Assembly (NCBI RefSeq): GCF_026183695.1
Contig: NZ_JAPFRD010000009.1
Location: forward strand, 62,001-126,000
Origin: Alteromonas aquimaris
Lineage (GTDB): Bacteria; Pseudomonadota; Gammaproteobacteria; Enterobacterales; Alteromonadaceae
Reading direction: 5' to 3'
DNA length: 64,000 nucleotides
Shown here: in pieces, positions 17,760 to 28,030 of the stretch
How the letters are laid out: the number at the start of each line of letters is the position of its first letter
How positions within the stretch are numbered: position 1 is the stretch's first letter
Position numbers and translations under genes: made by a program
Notes under the pieces: generated by a model
The model's database searches: none
What the model was told of the DNA's origin: nothing
Seen by the model: the letters and a program-made list of their open reading frames with translations, nothing else

Positions 17760-18725
17760 ATGCAAATATTTGACGACAATTCACTTTCGATCGGCCGCAC
17801 ACCCCTTGTGAAGCTTAACCGGGTAACTTCAGGTAATGTTTATGCAAAAATGGAGTCGCGTAACCCTAGTTTCAGTGTTAAATGCCGGATTGGCGCAAAC
17901 ATGATCTGGGATGCCGAAAAACGTGGAATTCTTACCGCTGGAAAAGAGATCGTGGAACCCACCAGTGGTAACACAGGTATCGCTCTTGCATTTGTGGCAG
18001 CCTCTCGCGGTTATAAGCTCACCCTGACAATGCCTAGCAGCATGAGCTTGGAACGCCGCAAATTGCTAAAAGCACTAGGTGCCAACTTAGTGCTCACGGA
18101 AGCGCCTAAAGGCATGAAAGGAGCAGTTGCCGCAGCGCAAGAAATAGTGGAAAGTGATCCAGAAAAGTACGTGCTGCTGCAGCAATTTGATAATCCAGCT
18201 AATCCAGAGATCCATGAGAAAACCACAGGCCCTGAAATTTGGGAAGATACTGAAGGTAAAGTTGATGCCTTCGTGGCAGGAGTGGGTACTGGCGGCACCA
18301 TCACAGGCGTAAGTCGCTATATCAAAAATACGCAAGGTAAAGCAATAACCTCTATTGCCGTAGAACCCGCCGACTCTCCCGTTATTACCCAAGCGAAAAA
18401 GGGTGAAGAACTGACCCCCGGCCCTCACAAAATTCAAGGTATTGGTGCGGGTTTCATTCCCGGCAACCTTGATCTGGAGATGGTTGATGAAGTCGAACAA
18501 GTGACCAATGAAGAATGTATGGAAATGACTCACCGGCTAATGAAAGAAGAAGGGATCCTGGCGGGTATTTCCTCGGGTGCGGCGGTGGTTGCTGCCAAGC
18601 GCTATGCAGAGCGCCCAGAAAATAAGGACAAAGTTGTCGTCGTGCTGCTGGCCAGCGGGACAGAACGATATCTAAGCAGCCCCTTATTTGCCGGTGCATT
18701 TTCTGATCAGGAAGAAGTCCAGTAA
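17760..18725 (+). CDS. cysK: cysteine synthase A (O-acetylserine sulfhydrylase)
   Basis: A 321-residue PLP enzyme making L-cysteine from O-acetyl-L-serine and sulfide. The PLP lysine is K41 in [11 protein letters not shown]. The substrate loop [11 protein letters not shown] and the phosphate-binding loop [10 protein letters not shown] are intact. The SFSVKCR form of the lysine motif is typical of CysK rather than CysM. The gene stands alone, divergent from the moxR gene. Confidence 0.95.
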   Translation: MQIFDDNSLSIGRTPLVKLNRVTSGNVYAKMESRNPSFSVKCRIGANMIWDAEKRGILTAGKEIVEPTSGNTGIALAFVAASRGYKLTLTMPSSMSLERRKLLKALGANLVLTEAPKGMKGAVAAAQEIVESDPEKYVLLQQFDNPANPEIHEKTTGPEIWEDTEGKVDAFVAGVGTGGTITGVSRYIKNTQGKAITSIAVEPADSPVITQAKKGEELTPGPHKIQGIGAGFIPGNLDLEMVDEVEQVTNEECMEMTHRLMKEEGILAGISSGAAVVAAKRYAERPENKDKVVVVLLASGTERYLSSPLFAGAFSDQEEVQ

Positions 18726-18738
18726 ATAATTTTTGCAT

Positions 18739-18758
18739 AAGGAGGGGCCCTCCCCTCC
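18739..18758 (+). terminator. GC-rich hairpin after cysK
   Basis: A GGAGGGG/CCCCTCC-type self-complementary stretch lies about 14 bases after the stop codon. No clear T-run follows, so termination is uncertain. Confidence 0.35.
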
Positions 18759-19023
18759 ATATATTTATCGCTAAGAGGAATCAGAAAATAAAAGAATAAC
18801 CTGCGGGAAAGTAAAGATAGCCGGTTCGTTTACTTTTTGATACTATGCAGCTTCTTGTTGTAGGTGCTCATTTAATTTGAGCAAAGCTTGTTTCCGCTAG
18901 ATCGTCATAAGTCCCGCCAGTGATTAACATTTCGATATTAACCGTTCTAAGCCTTACCCAATCTGGAAGCCTATCAGCGCAGCTATTTCATATAGCTTAA
19001 ACAATTTATATTTGGAACGAATT

Positions 19024-20334
19024 ATGTCATTTGAATCATTGGGTCTTATCGCCCCCCTTATGGACGCCATAGCCAAGCAGGGGTATCAAACCCCCTCACC
19101 TATCCAGGAAAAAGCAATACCACCTATTTTAGCGGGTAAAGATATACTCGCAGCCGCGCAGACCGGTACCGGCAAAACTGCCGCCTTTACCCTGCCATTA
19201 CTCCAACAGCTCGTAGTGAGTAACAAAAGGGTGACGTCCAATCAGGTCAGAGCACTAATTTTGACGCCCACCCGTGAATTGGCCGCGCAAGTAGCAGAGA
19301 ACGTTGCTGCGCTGCGCGCTTTTGTGCCGATTAAGACAGCGGTGGTATTTGGCGGTGTGGGAATAAACCCCCAAATGAAACAGCTACGGTCGGGTGTGGA
19401 CGTACTCATCGCAACGCCCGGGAGACTGCTAGATCTCTACCAGCAGAACGCAGTAAAATTTGACCAGCTTGAAACCTTAGTCCTCGATGAAGCAGACAGA
19501 ATGTTAGACATGGGTTTTATTCATGACATTCGACGTATTCTCAAAGTGTTACCGAAAAAACGTCAAACCCTTTTGTTTTCTGCCACCTTCTCCAGCGAAA
19601 TTACGCTCCTTGCCGAATCCATAACAGCGGATCCGGTAAAAGTATCGATCACACCTGCTAATTCAACCGTGGAGAAGATCGAACAACGCCTGATCACCTT
19701 AGATAAGTCCCGCAAAATAACAGCCTTGATAAGTTTGATAAAAAACCAAGGGTGGAAACAGGTATTAGTATTTAGTCGGACTAAACATGGCGCCAATCGG
19801 ATAGCGACAAAATTATGCAAAGCTGACATACCCAGCGATGCCATTCATGGCAATAAAAGCCAAGGAGCACGAACTCGCGCGCTCTCCAATTTTAAAAGTG
19901 GTGAAATTGACGTGTTGGTGGCTACCGATATCGCTGCCCGAGGAATAGACATCAACGAATTACCTATTGTGGTCAATTTAGATCTTCCCAATACGGCAGC
20001 CGATTATGTTCATCGCATTGGTCGTACCGGTCGTGCTGGTTCCAGTGGGCAAGCCTGGTCATTTGTAAGCAGTGATGAACTGCAGCAGCTTAAAGATATT
20101 GAAACATTGACTCAAACTCTTTTGCCACGAGAGGTACTAAAAGGATTCGAACCTCAGCAACCTGTTCCTGAAACACGACTCTCGGCACCGAAGAAACCCA
20201 AGAAGCCGAAAACGGCCAAGCGTTCTGACCCGCTAGAGATAAAACAAAAAACTGAAGTCAAATCAAGAAAAAGAACGCGACCACAAAATAGTCGGGTTCG
20301 TCATACCGAAAGGAAGCAGGTGGAATGTGCGTGA
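19024..20334 (+). CDS. rhlE: DEAD-box ATP-dependent RNA helicase, RhlE-like
   Basis: A 436-residue helicase. The ATG at 19024 is preferred because GGAA lies 7 bases upstream; a TTG four codons earlier is in frame. Motifs in order: Q motif ([14 protein letters not shown]), I (AQTGTGKT), Ia (PTRELAAQ), II (DEAD), III (SAT), V ([10 protein letters not shown]) and VI ([10 protein letters not shown]). After about residue 375 comes a lysine/arginine-rich tail, expected to bind RNA. RhlE proteins act in ribosome assembly and RNA turnover, often in the cold. A long leader of about 300 bases precedes it. Confidence 0.9.
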   Translation: MSFESLGLIAPLMDAIAKQGYQTPSPIQEKAIPPILAGKDILAAAQTGTGKTAAFTLPLLQQLVVSNKRVTSNQVRALILTPTRELAAQVAENVAALRAFVPIKTAVVFGGVGINPQMKQLRSGVDVLIATPGRLLDLYQQNAVKFDQLETLVLDEADRMLDMGFIHDIRRILKVLPKKRQTLLFSATFSSEITLLAESITADPVKVSITPANSTVEKIEQRLITLDKSRKITALISLIKNQGWKQVLVFSRTKHGANRIATKLCKADIPSDAIHGNKSQGARTRALSNFKSGEIDVLVATDIAARGIDINELPIVVNLDLPNTAADYVHRIGRTGRAGSSGQAWSFVSSDELQQLKDIETLTQTLLPREVLKGFEPQQPVPETRLSAPKKPKKPKTAKRSDPLEIKQKTEVKSRKRTRPQNSRVRHTERKQVECA

Positions 20335-20414
20335 GCATTTGTGAATTGCTCGTGCATAGTGGGTCGTTTTTTCTTACACTGTTATCACTAAGTTAGTCAC
20401 TTTTAATTAAATTC

Positions 20415-20870
20415 ATGCTTAAAAAATACGCGTTTTTTCTCTTCGGTACACTCTTCTTCTTGATCTCCTGTGGAGGAGAAAAAGAAGAAGGGCTCGGTAA
20501 GTACGGTATGCTTGACGATAGTACCCCCGAATATGCCGCAGTTAGGTTTATGACCAGCATTTACCATGATTCTAATATTGACGTGGCAGTATCACTAAGC
20601 ACACCCAAAATGGCTCGAATTTTAAATCGTTACCATACGAACCGAAATATACAGCGTCACCTGCTAAACCTTAAATTTGACACCGTTACGATTACACCTG
20701 AAGAACGAAGTCGTGTTGGTCGTTCAGAATTTTCTGAAAAAGCCACCATTACGCTATTTTTTAGTGGCAAATTAAATGATAGCAAACAGGAAGATTTGCG
20801 AAGAGTAGATTTGGTGAGAGAGGATGGAAAATGGTTAGTCGCACGCATCCATCCTGATCATTTTATGTGA
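20415..20870 (+). CDS. small lipoprotein of unknown function
   Basis: A 151-residue protein with a lipoprotein signal: charged start MLKKY, hydrophobic core and lipobox LISC, with lipidated C19. The mature part has a helical first half and ends in a strand pattern DLVREDGKWLVARIHPD, reminiscent of NTF2/DUF4878-like folds that bind small ligands. I cannot name a function. It follows rhlE by 80 bases on the same strand and may be cotranscribed. Confidence 0.75.
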   Translation: MLKKYAFFLFGTLFFLISCGGEKEEGLGKYGMLDDSTPEYAAVRFMTSIYHDSNIDVAVSLSTPKMARILNRYHTNRNIQRHLLNLKFDTVTITPEERSRVGRSEFSEKATITLFFSGKLNDSKQEDLRRVDLVREDGKWLVARIHPDHFM

Positions 20871-21441
20871 ATAAGTCTTAACTTTATCTGTCTGGTTCGA
20901 TTAACTAAATTCAATCAAATCTGACCGTTGCACACGTGCCAGCAACAAAGAAAAAAGTAAATCCCATCAGTCGGCTGTAAGAGTCTCGGCATATTAATGG
21001 ACACGCATTGTATTTAGTTGCTGGAAGAACAAAAAATCTTACGATGAAGCCAAGTAGCTAAAATCGCTGAAAGATAAAATTTCGTCACCTTTGACGGCAT
21101 AAAAACACGTGTTAAATGACTCAGGGCGGAAGCGCTCCTCAAAGAACGTCATCTGCGCGAATGCGGAGATCTGTTTCGTTCAATTGTAATGTTGAGTAGC
21201 TCTTTTTTGAAGTTACGATAACAGTTTTGAAGGTTCCCTTTTCCATGAGAATGACGACTTTTCGAGGAAGCATTTTAACGACCGCAATTTGTTTCAAACG
21301 GACTACAAAGGCACACTCAGCTAGTATGACTACGTCAAAATCGCTTGGTAATTAGACCGTCAAGTTCCCTTGGTAATCACACTACTACATTTTATGTAAT
21401 TGAAAGTAGCGCTTTAGATCAAAAGCGCTACCTGGTGAATA
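20871..21441. other. 571-base gene-free stretch with a hairpin at its right end
   Basis: All six frames are broken by stops. The base composition is not unusual, and I could not match any fragment to a known family, so it may be a fully decayed gene. Only the inverted repeat at 21406-21431 stands out. Confidence 0.4.
21406..21431 (-). terminator. hairpin after the Sel1-like gene
   Basis: GTAGCGCTTT and AAAGCGCTAC form a perfect 10-bp stem with a six-base loop, 11 bases past the minus-strand stop codon. A short T-rich stretch follows on that strand. Confidence 0.6.
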
Positions 21442-21939
21442 TCAGTAAAGTCGTTTCTCACAGATTCGTTCACGGATATTTGAGCCAGTCGCTGACTGGC
21501 TTCGACAATTAAGATCCTTGGCGTCAGCGCCATAGGTCGCAATGTGCTCTGCAACGAGTGGCTCCATCGCTTGAATGAACTCTTCTGGTAGAGCCCGTTC
21601 TATACGGTCATAAAACATCTGCCATTTAGCAGTTTTTTGCTCTAGAGCCACATTTAGCCATAACCAGCCAATTTGATAGTCCTGCTTAACGTGTAGCCCT
21701 TTGAAGTACATTTCCGCTAGATAAAATTGCGCGGTTTTGTTTCCCCAACTGGCGGACTCTGTTAATAAAGTGAAGGCTTTTTCGTAATTCCCTGCCTTCA
21801 GGGCGTGTAAGCCATTGTCTAACGCATTGTGGTATTCCATTTCCCATACGTTTTCTTTGGTGCGTTTTTGCGCTTCTGCGTCAAAACACGAAAAACCTAA
21901 AACTATAAGCAGAACACCGTAACCTAATCTCATCATCAT
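21442..21939 (-). CDS. exported Sel1/TPR-like repeat protein
   Basis: A 165-residue protein with a signal peptide (about the first 23 residues, ending SCFDAEA). A single Sel1/tetratricopeptide-like pair follows: ALKAGNYEKAFTLLTESASWGNKTAQFYLAEMYFKGLHVKQDYQIGWLWLNVA. Two cysteines near the C-terminus (LNCRSQ and ERICEK) could form a disulfide in the periplasm. Such proteins scaffold protein contacts; the partner is unknown. Confidence 0.75.
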   Translation of the reverse strand: MMMRLGYGVLLIVLGFSCFDAEAQKRTKENVWEMEYHNALDNGLHALKAGNYEKAFTLLTESASWGNKTAQFYLAEMYFKGLHVKQDYQIGWLWLNVALEQKTAKWQMFYDRIERALPEEFIQAMEPLVAEHIATYGADAKDLNCRSQSATGSNIRERICEKRLY

Positions 21940-22028
21940 TTCCCTTTTTGTAAAGATAAGCAGAGTGTAGTGGGTTAAAGTATGGCTTACTGTTACTTTA
22001 TGTAAGAAAATGTTAACAATCTAACATT

Positions 22029-23780
22029 TCATCGCCCCACTGCAATTCCTTCTCGTCGTGGATCGGCACCACCAACCAGCTTGCCATTACGGATCTCTAT
22101 TCCATGCAAGCCGCTATTTAAATCCATTACTCTGACTTTATGACCCCGCTGGATCAGTGCAGGTTCTAATTTTTCTAACCCTGTTCCTTTCTCGAGTGCC
22201 GTATAATCATTGCGGTTGGTAACTTTAGGCAGATTTATCGCTTGCTGGATATTTAAATCATAATCCAGGACGCCGATAAGCGTTTGGGCCACGTAACTTA
22301 CAATACGGCTTCCCCCAGGAGACCCCACTAACACTTCTAACTGCCCTTTATCGTTAAAAACCATAGTAGGACTCATTGCGCTACGAGGACGCTTTCGAGG
22401 CTCTACTTTGTTAAGAACCTGATAACGATCCTTTGAGGGCTGAAACGAAAAATCGGTCAGTTGATTATTCAGTAGGAAGCCTTCTACCATCAGTCCTGAA
22501 CCAAACATAAATTCAATGCTGGTGGTCATGGAAACAGCGTTCCCTTCTTTATCGACGATAGTGAGATGGCTCGTATTAGGCTGTTCTACTGACATACCTA
22601 TGCCAATTTTCGCATCCGCATAAGGTCTGCCAGCGCGTACCTGACGCCACCGTTTATTCAGCCTGACATCCTGACTACGACGATTAAGGTAGGCGGTATT
22701 GATAAGCGCGGCAAAAGGCAGATTGGTAAAGTCGGAATCAGCGATAAACTGCTCACGATCCGCGTAAGCTAAGGCGGAAGCTTGGCTAAAAAGATGTATA
22801 AACTCAGCGCTTAATAACTCAATCTGTGACAAATCATGGCGTTCGAGCATTTTTAATATCTGATAGACGTTGATGCCCCCAGAACTGGGAGGTGCCATGC
22901 CACAAACCGAGAATTCTCTATACATACCGCACACAGGGTCGCGTTTAATAGCCTTATAAGCAGCGAAGTCCTGTTCCGTCATACTGCCAGGGTTAATCTT
23001 CGATGAATTGACTTCTTTGACTATTTTTTCTGCCAACCTTCCTTTATACATATAGTCGGCACCCTGCCTGGCGATCTGCAGCAGTGTGCGTGCCAGGGGT
23101 CTGTTTTTTCGAATAAAACCCTCAGACAACGGTTTCCCGGAAGGATAAAAGTACGAAGCGCTGGCGGGAAACTTTTTCAATCCTGGGTGGTAATTAAGCG
23201 CAACGAGATCCGCTAAACGTTTGGAGACTCTGAATCCTTTATCCGCAGTGTTGATGGCATCATTAAACAGATCTTTCCATGCTAAATGTCCAAACTCGTT
23301 CTGGGCCATTTCCAAAGCCTTCATCACACCGGGCACCCCCACAGACTTTCCGCCCACTACAGCATCAATCCATTTCATCGGTTTGGTGCCATTCATAAAC
23401 CAATGGGAGTTAACATTGGCTGGCGCCGTTTCCCTGCCATCATATGTATGCAATGTTTGACTTTTATTATCCCAGTACAGGATAAATGCGCCGCCTCCAA
23501 TACCAGAGGATTGAGGTTCAACCAAAGTGAGCATGGCTTGAACAGCCACAGCGGCATCAATAGCTGATCCCCCCTTTTCGATGATATTTCGGCCCGCCCA
23601 TGACGCATAGGGATTGGCGGTCACCACCATATAGTCTTTCGCAACAAACGCTTTTTTTTGTGTATAGCCAGTAGCAGCTTCAGGTTCAGCTCGGTTTACC
23701 GAATCCTGTGCTATCGCTGTAAACTGAAATAAAAAACAAAGAAGACCCGTACACACCCTACGGAAAAACGTGGTAGTCAA
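22029..23780 (-). CDS. ggt: gamma-glutamyltransferase precursor
   Basis: A 583-residue periplasmic Ntn hydrolase that transfers or hydrolyses the gamma-glutamyl group of glutathione and similar peptides. It has a signal peptide (cleavage near residue 25). The precursor self-cleaves before the catalytic threonine T403, within TSHLTIVDKEGNAVSMTTSIEFMFG, which matches the family signature. The oxyanion segment GSGLMVEGFLLNN and the PRKRPRSAMSPT motif of the small subunit are present. It appears monocistronic, 28 bases downstream of the enoyl-CoA hydratase gene on the same strand, so cotranscription is possible. Confidence 0.94.
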   Translation of the reverse strand: MTTTFFRRVCTGLLCFLFQFTAIAQDSVNRAEPEAATGYTQKKAFVAKDYMVVTANPYASWAGRNIIEKGGSAIDAAVAVQAMLTLVEPQSSGIGGGAFILYWDNKSQTLHTYDGRETAPANVNSHWFMNGTKPMKWIDAVVGGKSVGVPGVMKALEMAQNEFGHLAWKDLFNDAINTADKGFRVSKRLADLVALNYHPGLKKFPASASYFYPSGKPLSEGFIRKNRPLARTLLQIARQGADYMYKGRLAEKIVKEVNSSKINPGSMTEQDFAAYKAIKRDPVCGMYREFSVCGMAPPSSGGINVYQILKMLERHDLSQIELLSAEFIHLFSQASALAYADREQFIADSDFTNLPFAALINTAYLNRRSQDVRLNKRWRQVRAGRPYADAKIGIGMSVEQPNTSHLTIVDKEGNAVSMTTSIEFMFGSGLMVEGFLLNNQLTDFSFQPSKDRYQVLNKVEPRKRPRSAMSPTMVFNDKGQLEVLVGSPGGSRIVSYVAQTLIGVLDYDLNIQQAINLPKVTNRNDYTALEKGTGLEKLEPALIQRGHKVRVMDLNSGLHGIEIRNGKLVGGADPRREGIAVGR

Positions 23781-23808
23781 ATTAACACCTATTTAAGTTC
23801 GTTTTTAA

Positions 23809-24570
23809 TTATTTAAATTTTGTGCGATCGACCGGGCGCTTTTCCAAAAATGCAGAAAATGCTTCTTTAGCTGCCTCGGTGGTCATTGCTTCCAAAAGAA
23901 TATCTAACTCTGTATTCATTTGTTGTTGAATTGCGTCGGTCTCATTGGAAAGTAATTGTTTAGTCTGCGATAACGCAAATGCAGGTTTTTCCGCCAAAGC
24001 CTGACATATCGCTGAAACGGTACCTTCCAACATCTCTGATTCAATAATCCTGCTGACTAATCCAAAATTCATCGCTTCCTGGGCATCGAACGGTTCCCCA
24101 AGCATCAGCCATTCACTGGCTTTTCGTCTACCTGAAAGACGTGGGAGGATATAACTCGATGCATATTCCGGGACCAGTCCAAGATTGATGAAGGGCAATA
24201 CAAATCGAGTGTCTGGAGCACAGTAGACTAAATCACAATGTAGTAGCAAGGTGGTACCGATACCAACGGCCAGACCATGTACTTGCGCCACTACCACTTT
24301 GTCACATTCAATTAGTGCTTGCATGAACGCCACGGTATCCGTCACATTGTCGCTGTCACTGTGATTGGCAAAGTCATGAATGTCGTTACCGGCTGTGAAA
24401 CAACTCCCTGCCCCATCAATTCGTATTACCCGAATAGTGTCATCCGCACGGGCTTGAGTGAGTGCTTCAGCCAGTTGCCTGTACATGTCTCGGGTCAGCG
24501 AATTTTTTTTGCTCTCACGGTTCATAGTAAGACGCATGACACCTTTCTCAGTTTTTATTTGAATACTCAT
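23809..24570 (-). CDS. enoyl-CoA hydratase/isomerase family protein
   Basis: A 253-residue crotonase-fold enzyme. The first oxyanion-hole loop is SCFTAGNDIHDF, and the second is QVHGLAVGIGTTLLLHCDLVYC. The usual catalytic glutamate region reads INLGLVPEYASSYILPRLSGRRKASEWLMLGEPFDAQEA. The pattern is close to delta3,delta2-enoyl-CoA isomerase-type members, where one acid at LVPE acts. The precise acyl-CoA substrate cannot be assigned. No other beta-oxidation gene is adjacent. Confidence 0.88.
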   Translation of the reverse strand: MSIQIKTEKGVMRLTMNRESKKNSLTRDMYRQLAEALTQARADDTIRVIRIDGAGSCFTAGNDIHDFANHSDSDNVTDTVAFMQALIECDKVVVAQVHGLAVGIGTTLLLHCDLVYCAPDTRFVLPFINLGLVPEYASSYILPRLSGRRKASEWLMLGEPFDAQEAMNFGLVSRIIESEMLEGTVSAICQALAEKPAFALSQTKQLLSNETDAIQQQMNTELDILLEAMTTEAAKEAFSAFLEKRPVDRTKFK

Positions 24571-24728
24571 AGCCTTCCTTATTTGCGAATTTGGGGCACC
24601 TGAATAACCCGCTAAGAAAACATCAAGCGTTAAAAATTGCGCTTCATCTACTTAAACGTGTCTTCGGTACTATAATTTACGTTATCATAGCGCGCTTAGC
24701 CAATTAGCAAAAATGTCATACCAAAAAT

Positions 24729-25340
24729 ATGTTTAAAAAACCTTCCCGCCCGGCCAATTTTACAGGTCCGTTAATTATTGCACTGATGGCAGTAGTTCTC
24801 TACCTGTTGGAACCTGCTGCAGGCCAGTTGTTGGCATACGATCGTTACGCAGTTCAAGGAATGGAAACCTGGCGAATGCTTAGTGGAAATCTAGTGCACA
24901 CCAATGGCGTTCACCTATTATTAAATCTTGCAGGCTTAGCACTGTTATGGGCGCTACACGGGGAACATTATTATCTACCGACATTTTTACGGGTATTTTT
25001 ATGGGCCTGCGTGGGTTGCAGTATCGGAATTTATTTTTTCTCTGACAATTTAATTTGGTATGCGGGTCTATCGGGCGCTTTACATGGCGTCTTTGTGTGG
25101 GGCGCATTTAAGGACGTAGAAAAAAATATTCATTCTGGCTGGATTCTCTTGGCGGGCGTTGCACTTAAGATTGTTTATGAACAAACCACTGGCGCAAATG
25201 CGGAGTTAGAACAATGGATCGACGCGGCAGTGGCGATTGATGCGCATTTATATGGCGCGTTAAGCGGCCTCTTTTTATTTATAATAATGCGTCTGCTTAA
25301 TACCTTCGGTACACGCTGGGCACTATTAACTCAAAAATAA
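24729..25340 (+). CDS. rrtA: rhombosortase
   Basis: A 203-residue rhomboid-like intramembrane serine protease with six predicted membrane segments. The dyad is S115 (AGLSGALHG) and H172 (DAHLYGALSG). The HTNGVHLLLNLAGLALLW segment (about 57-74) matches the rhombosortase subgroup, which processes proteins bearing a GlyGly-CTERM tail for surface attachment. No protein in this window ends in such a tail, so its clients are elsewhere. It stands alone and converges on the S9 peptidase gene. Confidence 0.85.
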   Translation: MFKKPSRPANFTGPLIIALMAVVLYLLEPAAGQLLAYDRYAVQGMETWRMLSGNLVHTNGVHLLLNLAGLALLWALHGEHYYLPTFLRVFLWACVGCSIGIYFFSDNLIWYAGLSGALHGVFVWGAFKDVEKNIHSGWILLAGVALKIVYEQTTGANAELEQWIDAAVAIDAHLYGALSGLFLFIIMRLLNTFGTRWALLTQK

Positions 25341-25356
25341 TTATTATCCTAGAAAG

Positions 25357-25378
25357 CCGCCATCCCAGAGGATGGCGG
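25357..25378. terminator. hairpin between convergent rrtA and S9 peptidase genes
   Basis: CCGCCATCC and GGATGGCGG form a 9-bp stem with a CAGA loop in the 47-base gap between two convergent genes. The T-run is weak on both strands. Confidence 0.55.
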
Positions 25379-25387
25379 TGGGGGCAA

Positions 25388-27871
25388 TTAAAGATGCGTT
25401 TCGAACAGCTTATAAATTCTGCGATATTCGTCCAACCATGAACTAGGTTGCACAAAGCCATGCGGCTCTACCGGATAAATAGCCGTTTCGAAATTTTCTT
25501 TTTCCAATTCAATCAGACGTTGTACCAATCTTACGACATCTACAAAAAACACGTTGTCATCCACCATTGGCGCATTTATAAGCAGTGGCTTAGTCAAGCC
25601 CTCTGCAAAATAAATCGGCGAACTGCGCTCGTAAGCAATGGGATCGATATTGGGGGTGTTAAGAATGTTAGCCGTATAGCCGGTATTATAATGCGCCCAA
25701 TCACTTACCGGTCTTAACGCTGCGCCAGCCTGAAACAGATCTGGTTCGTTGAAAAGCGACATGAAGGTCAGGAAACCACCATATGATCCCCCGTACGTTC
25801 CAATTCGCTCTCTATCTACATTGGCATTTTCAACAAGCCAATTTACACCATCTTTAAGATCTTGCACCTCTGGCGTTCCCATTTGACGATATATTGCGGT
25901 TCTCCAGTCGCGCCCGTAACCTGCCGAAGCGCGATAATCCATATCTAATACGACATAGCCTTGCTGCGCCAACATACTGTGAAACATATATTCACGAAAA
26001 TACCCTGACCAACCAAGATGAGCATTTTGCAGATAGCCGGCCCCATGGTTAAACACCACTGCTTTACGCGGTGCCCCCTGTTCGTAGTTGTCAGGTAGAT
26101 ACACGCGAGCATAAATAGGCTGCGTAGTGTGACTCGAATTAATGGCAACAACCTGAGGGGCGGTCCATGGTAGTGATAAATATTTATCACTAACTGTATT
26201 GGTGACTTGCACAGGCGCCTTATCACTATCGATTCGACTCAGGTAAAGTTCAGGTGGACGGGTAACTTTACTGTGGGTTAATAGCAGATGTTTTTCGTCC
26301 GGACTAAGTACGTATTCTGTCACCCCATTTAAATCGGTGAGTGTTTCATGTTGCTTCGTGGTCAGATTCACACGGTATATTTCGTAGATCCCTGGATGTT
26401 TTTTATTCGCTTCAAAATAGATCCAATCGTCATCCCGCGTCAGCGTGGGATTGTCCACAATGTATTGTCCTGACGTTAAAGCCACCGGCGATTGGCCCGG
26501 TTGCTGAACATAAAGGTGTGAATAGCCGGTGTGCTCAGATTGGAAATAAAGGGTTTCACTTTGATGAAGCCAGCCAAATTGATTAAATCGATAGTTAATC
26601 CACGCGTCATCATGCAGGCGATGCTGATTAACTAATTTTTTACCTTTAAAATCAACCGTCGCGATCCAGCGATCTTTGTTGTCCCATGCTTCCAGCATCA
26701 GGGCAACCTGCTGACCATTTTGATGCCACCTTACCGAGGGCTCAGTCCAGTACCAGCTTTCCAGTAGGGTAATTTCCCTCGGTAAGCGATTTACTTGATA
26801 AGTTTCCCCTTTGGCCTTCGCATTTTCTGCTTTAACTTCAGCTAACACATCTTCGTTATAGCCAGGCAAAACGGAAAATGCTAACTTGTGTTTTTGGTTG
26901 GTGCGTAAATCAACCAACCAGACGTCATGATTCTCAGGCTCAGCGTCCGCCACACGTTGGCGCGCATTAATTGACGTAATACGGCCGTTTTCTTGAATAT
27001 AATGAGGCATGATATCGCTGTCACTGCGCCAGGGTTTGTCTTCTGTGGTTACCACAATGGCAAAATTAGCAGCCGGAGAAACCGTTGCCGTTACCAGACG
27101 ATGCTTTTTGTTGAAATAGAGAGGCTCAGGGGCAAACGCTTTATTCGCTGCGACCAACTTTTTATTTTCATCATACAAAATCTGGCGATCGTTGCGCTTG
27201 TTTTTGATGTATTCGATTAATTCAATTTGCTGTTCCGCAATATAATCTTCAGGCGGCTTGACCGCTTCTGGTTTATCCTCGAATTTCCAACTAATTAATT
27301 GTTCTCGCACGCCGGTCCTGACGTCAATGGCAATAACTCGGTTACCGGTTTGTGCCATTAATCGTCCATCGGTCATAAAATTGATGCCGCGCAGGGCACT
27401 GCCGCCTCGGGTGAGTTGATGAAGCTTTTCGTCGGTGTACACAAAGATACTGTCTCCAGCGCGGATAGCTGTCATTGTACCGTCGGGACTAACCACTTTT
27501 TCATCGTATTTAAAGCGGTGGCGTTGATCGTAAGAAACCTTTGTCGCGTGGGAAGGAGTATCCAGATCCGCGGCAAATACATCGGTGATTGGTGAGCCTT
27601 GTTGCTTGCGCGTATAAACTAACGAGGATCCATCAAGGGAAAAACCTGGACTTTCAGGTTGCCGACCCAGCCAGTCCGGATCGGACATGATTTGTTCCAA
27701 TGTGATAATATTTGCTGCGTTCCCTGCCATTTCCACCTCAGGGGTGACAGTGCGAACCACCTCACGCGATTGTGTTTCCACTTGCGTTTTTACTGAGTCT
27801 GTTGTGGTCATACAGGCAGACAATGCTGTAGAAATTGCGCCGACAGCAAAATAAAATGTGATTTTTTTCAT
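25388..27871 (-). CDS. S9 family serine peptidase (DPP IV/acylaminoacyl-peptidase type)
   Basis: An 827-residue exported peptidase, probably a lipoprotein (signal with LSAC near residue 19). The N-terminal two thirds form a beta-propeller with WD-like strands (SPDGTMTAIRAGD, VLSPDEKHLLLTHS). The C-terminal alpha/beta-hydrolase domain has the nucleophile elbow GGSYGGF (about residue 695), the acid in APMVDDNVFF and the histidine in VEPHGF. These enzymes remove dipeptides or cleave short peptides, often after proline. It may feed peptide catabolism with the Ggt encoded nearby. It stands alone. Confidence 0.9.
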   Translation of the reverse strand: MKKITFYFAVGAISTALSACMTTTDSVKTQVETQSREVVRTVTPEVEMAGNAANIITLEQIMSDPDWLGRQPESPGFSLDGSSLVYTRKQQGSPITDVFAADLDTPSHATKVSYDQRHRFKYDEKVVSPDGTMTAIRAGDSIFVYTDEKLHQLTRGGSALRGINFMTDGRLMAQTGNRVIAIDVRTGVREQLISWKFEDKPEAVKPPEDYIAEQQIELIEYIKNKRNDRQILYDENKKLVAANKAFAPEPLYFNKKHRLVTATVSPAANFAIVVTTEDKPWRSDSDIMPHYIQENGRITSINARQRVADAEPENHDVWLVDLRTNQKHKLAFSVLPGYNEDVLAEVKAENAKAKGETYQVNRLPREITLLESWYWTEPSVRWHQNGQQVALMLEAWDNKDRWIATVDFKGKKLVNQHRLHDDAWINYRFNQFGWLHQSETLYFQSEHTGYSHLYVQQPGQSPVALTSGQYIVDNPTLTRDDDWIYFEANKKHPGIYEIYRVNLTTKQHETLTDLNGVTEYVLSPDEKHLLLTHSKVTRPPELYLSRIDSDKAPVQVTNTVSDKYLSLPWTAPQVVAINSSHTTQPIYARVYLPDNYEQGAPRKAVVFNHGAGYLQNAHLGWSGYFREYMFHSMLAQQGYVVLDMDYRASAGYGRDWRTAIYRQMGTPEVQDLKDGVNWLVENANVDRERIGTYGGSYGGFLTFMSLFNEPDLFQAGAALRPVSDWAHYNTGYTANILNTPNIDPIAYERSSPIYFAEGLTKPLLINAPMVDDNVFFVDVVRLVQRLIELEKENFETAIYPVEPHGFVQPSSWLDEYRRIYKLFETHL

Positions 27872-28030
27872 ATATTTTTCTGTAAATTGATTTAATGAGT
27901 ATCCCGCCCCATTATACCCAGCGTTCGAAGCTGATGGTCAAGTTTGATCGTCAATAGTGTGGCTTTCAGCTTGCAGACTGGGGAATTTCCGCGCAAAATC
28001 AAAGTAACTACGTCGACAGAGATTACAGTT

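Noticed and set aside
20871..21441. Decayed transposase or regulator in the gene-free stretch
   Set aside because: Translations in all frames are too broken to match a family; I could not support any identity.
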